Shown: positions 20,776 to 21,982 of the stretch, one piece after another
How the letters are laid out: each line of letters begins with the position of its first letter
Numbering within the stretch: position 1 is the stretch's first letter
DNA from: JBLNBU01 sp050260215
GTDB lineage: Bacteria; Pseudomonadota; Alphaproteobacteria; Rhodospirillales; Magnetospirillaceae
NCBI GenBank assembly: GCA_050260215.1
Contig: JBLNBU010000144.1
Span: forward strand, 1-21,982
DNA: 21,982 nt
Reading direction: 5' to 3'
Program-made: the position numbers and the translations under genes
Notes under the pieces: model-generated
Database searches by the model: none
The model's input: the letters and a program-made list of their open reading frames with translations, nothing else
What the model was told of the DNA's origin: nothing

Positions 20776-21879
20776 ATGGCCCTGAAAAAGACCCATGCCG
20801 CTGCCCTGTGCGCGGTCCTCCTGGCAGGCGGATGCTCGTTCGCCGAGGAAACCCTGTTTCCCTCGACCGGTACCGTGGCCCAGAGCGGGACGGCAGCTCC
20901 GGCGCAGCCGACGCTGGGGACCAACAGCTTCGAGCCGCCGGGCGTGACCCCGGGTGCGCCGACCGGCACCTTCGTGGGCGGCAAGGTGGCTAACCTGCGC
21001 AACGACCTGCAGCAACTGCAGGCGACCCTGGGCCGCCAGAACCAGGCGCTGCAGGCCATCCGCAACGATACCGTCCAGGATTCGCAGCGCTATCACGGCA
21101 CCGTCGCCGCCATCAGCGCGCGCCTGCAGGTCGGCACCACCCCGGGCAACCCGATCCTGACCCAGCAGTGGAACGCCGCCCAGGGCGAGCTGGACCGCAT
21201 CACCGACGACGTCTTGAAGATGAACCGCCTGGCCAACGAGGTCACCAACTCGTCGACCATGGCCGCCTACCTGCTGGAGTCGGTCCGCGCCGCCCGCCAG
21301 CTGTCCGGCGCCGTGGACGAGGACCATCGCCAGCTGCGCATCCTCGAGGACGAGACCAACCGCACCGTGGTGCTGGTCGAGCGCCTGCTGACCGAGCTGT
21401 CGGACGACGCCACCCGCCAGCAGGCCTATGTGGCCAGCGAGAAGCAGAACCTCAACACGCTGGCCGTCGCCATCAAGAACGGCCAGCTGTTCGGCTCCAG
21501 CCTGGCCGGCCGCGCCGCCGCGGTCTCGCCCGCCAGCTTCGACATGCCCATGGCCGCGCCGCGCGCCGCCGTCGCCACCGATGCCGCGCTGGTCACCATC
21601 CGCTTCGACAAGCCCAACGTGAACTACGAGCCGGCGCTCTACACCGCGATCAAGAGCGCCCTGGACCGTCGCCCCAGCGCCACCTTCGAGGTGGTCGCCG
21701 TGGCTCCGGCCGGCGCCACCCCCGGCCAGCAGGCCATCGCCGCCTCGACCGCCCGGCGCAACGCCGAGACGGTGGTGCGTTCGCTGACCAACATGAACCT
21801 GCCGGCCAACCGCATCAGCGTGTCGTCGACCACCAGCCCCGGTGCCAGCACCGGCGAGGTCCAGGTGTTCGTGCGCTGA
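20776..21879 (+). CDS. lipoprotein with long helical region and OmpA-like C-terminal domain
   Basis: This 367-residue protein has a lipoprotein signal ending in the lipobox LAGGC (Cys20). Ser21 follows, so outer-membrane sorting is likely. A Pro/Thr/Gly-rich linker (about 21-66) leads to a long, mostly helical and probably coiled-coil stretch (about 70-235) with NDLQQLQATLGRQNQALQA. The C-terminal part (about 270-367) has a strand-helix-strand-helix pattern reminiscent of OmpA/Pal domains, with TARRNAETVVRSL where OmpA has its R-A-V helix. The aspartate of the peptidoglycan site is not evident, so binding is doubtful. The ATG at 20776 has only a distant AAAGG. A structural or envelope-tethering role is inferred; I do not recognise a named family. 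Confidence 0.8.
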   Translation: MALKKTHAAALCAVLLAGGCSFAEETLFPSTGTVAQSGTAAPAQPTLGTNSFEPPGVTPGAPTGTFVGGKVANLRNDLQQLQATLGRQNQALQAIRNDTVQDSQRYHGTVAAISARLQVGTTPGNPILTQQWNAAQGELDRITDDVLKMNRLANEVTNSSTMAAYLLESVRAARQLSGAVDEDHRQLRILEDETNRTVVLVERLLTELSDDATRQQAYVASEKQNLNTLAVAIKNGQLFGSSLAGRAAAVSPASFDMPMAAPRAAVATDAALVTIRFDKPNVNYEPALYTAIKSALDRRPSATFEVVAVAPAGATPGQQAIAASTARRNAETVVRSLTNMNLPANRISVSSTTSPGASTGEVQVFVR

Positions 21880-21904
21880 CGCATCAAGCCGCCTGAAACG
21901 TCGA

Positions 21905-21933
21905 GGGGGGCCGGCGTGCGCGCCGGGGCCCCC
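21905..21933 (+). terminator. GC-rich hairpin after the lipoprotein gene
   Basis: CCGGCG (21911-21916) and CGCCGG (21921-21926) close a TGCG loop, extended by GGGGG/CCCCC across a 2-nt bulge, 25 nt past the stop codon. No T-tract follows (GCCGTTGTG). It is a plausible but non-canonical terminator; the remaining bases to the window end are G- and C-runs with no gene. Confidence 0.5.
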
Positions 21934-21982
21934 GCCGTTGTGTAGCGGGGGGTTGGGGGGGGACCGCACCCCCACCCACCCC

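Noticed and set aside
21947..21982. G6-TT-G8 run followed by C-runs, a possible G-quadruplex or hairpin at the window end
   Set aside because: Runs of this kind are frequent at the edges of GC-rich sequence, and the right-hand context is missing, so no function can be supported.

Overview
The window is about 22 kb of very GC-rich, densely coding chromosomal DNA. It most likely comes from an alphaproteobacterium of the Rhodospirillales, close to Magnetospirillum/Phaeospirillum. That placement is inferred from gene style (zinc-free L33, cytochrome c2-type protein, DUF3618/DUF1469 membrane cluster, several Crp/Fnr paralogs, general-stress-type promoters), not from a database search. I saw no insertion sequences, phage genes, CRISPR arrays or origins. 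This is core or near-core chromosome with several unusual details.

Layout. 144-2397 (minus): a TRAP transporter small/large permease pair (dctQ-dctM) followed by a DsrC/TusE-family protein that lacks the family's functional cysteine. 2464-6719 (plus): RNase R, a signal-peptide-bearing S41/CtpA-type protease preceded by an elaborate stem-loop, and rpmG (L33) with a textbook terminator; a G/C-skewed palindromic intergenic element follows. 6928-10815 (minus): two tandem Crp/Fnr regulators, then a three-gene operon (double DUF2249 protein, histidine-bearing polytopic membrane protein, hemerythrin) behind an FNR/NnrR-type palindrome. This looks like an anaerobic or nitric-oxide-responsive unit. 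10886-14113 (minus): a small secreted protein and a translationally coupled membrane cluster (YihY/BrkB, DUF3618, holin-like DUF1469, single-TM protein). 14239-15147 (minus): cytochrome c plus DUF4383. 15274-17641 (plus): glutamate racemase with an altered active-site residue, a membrane-anchored SGNH hydrolase, and a GlsB/YeaQ stress membrane protein. 17638-20294 (minus): the two subunits of an isoquinoline 1-oxidoreductase-type molybdenum hydroxylase. 20427-20503 (minus): tRNA-Arg(ACG). 20776-21879 (plus): a lipoprotein with a long helical region and an OmpA-like C-terminal fold.

The most coherent new observation is regulatory. Three promoters between 14.1 and 17.4 kb match the alphaproteobacterial general-stress sigma factor (EcfG) pattern GGAAC-N16-(C/T)GTT. 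Each lies 34-57 nt upstream of a start codon: the cytochrome c/DUF4383 unit, the four-gene membrane cluster, and GlsB. With the FNR-type box in front of the DUF2249/hemerythrin operon, much of the window looks like stress and redox accessory functions placed among housekeeping genes (rnr, rpmG, murI, tRNA-Arg).
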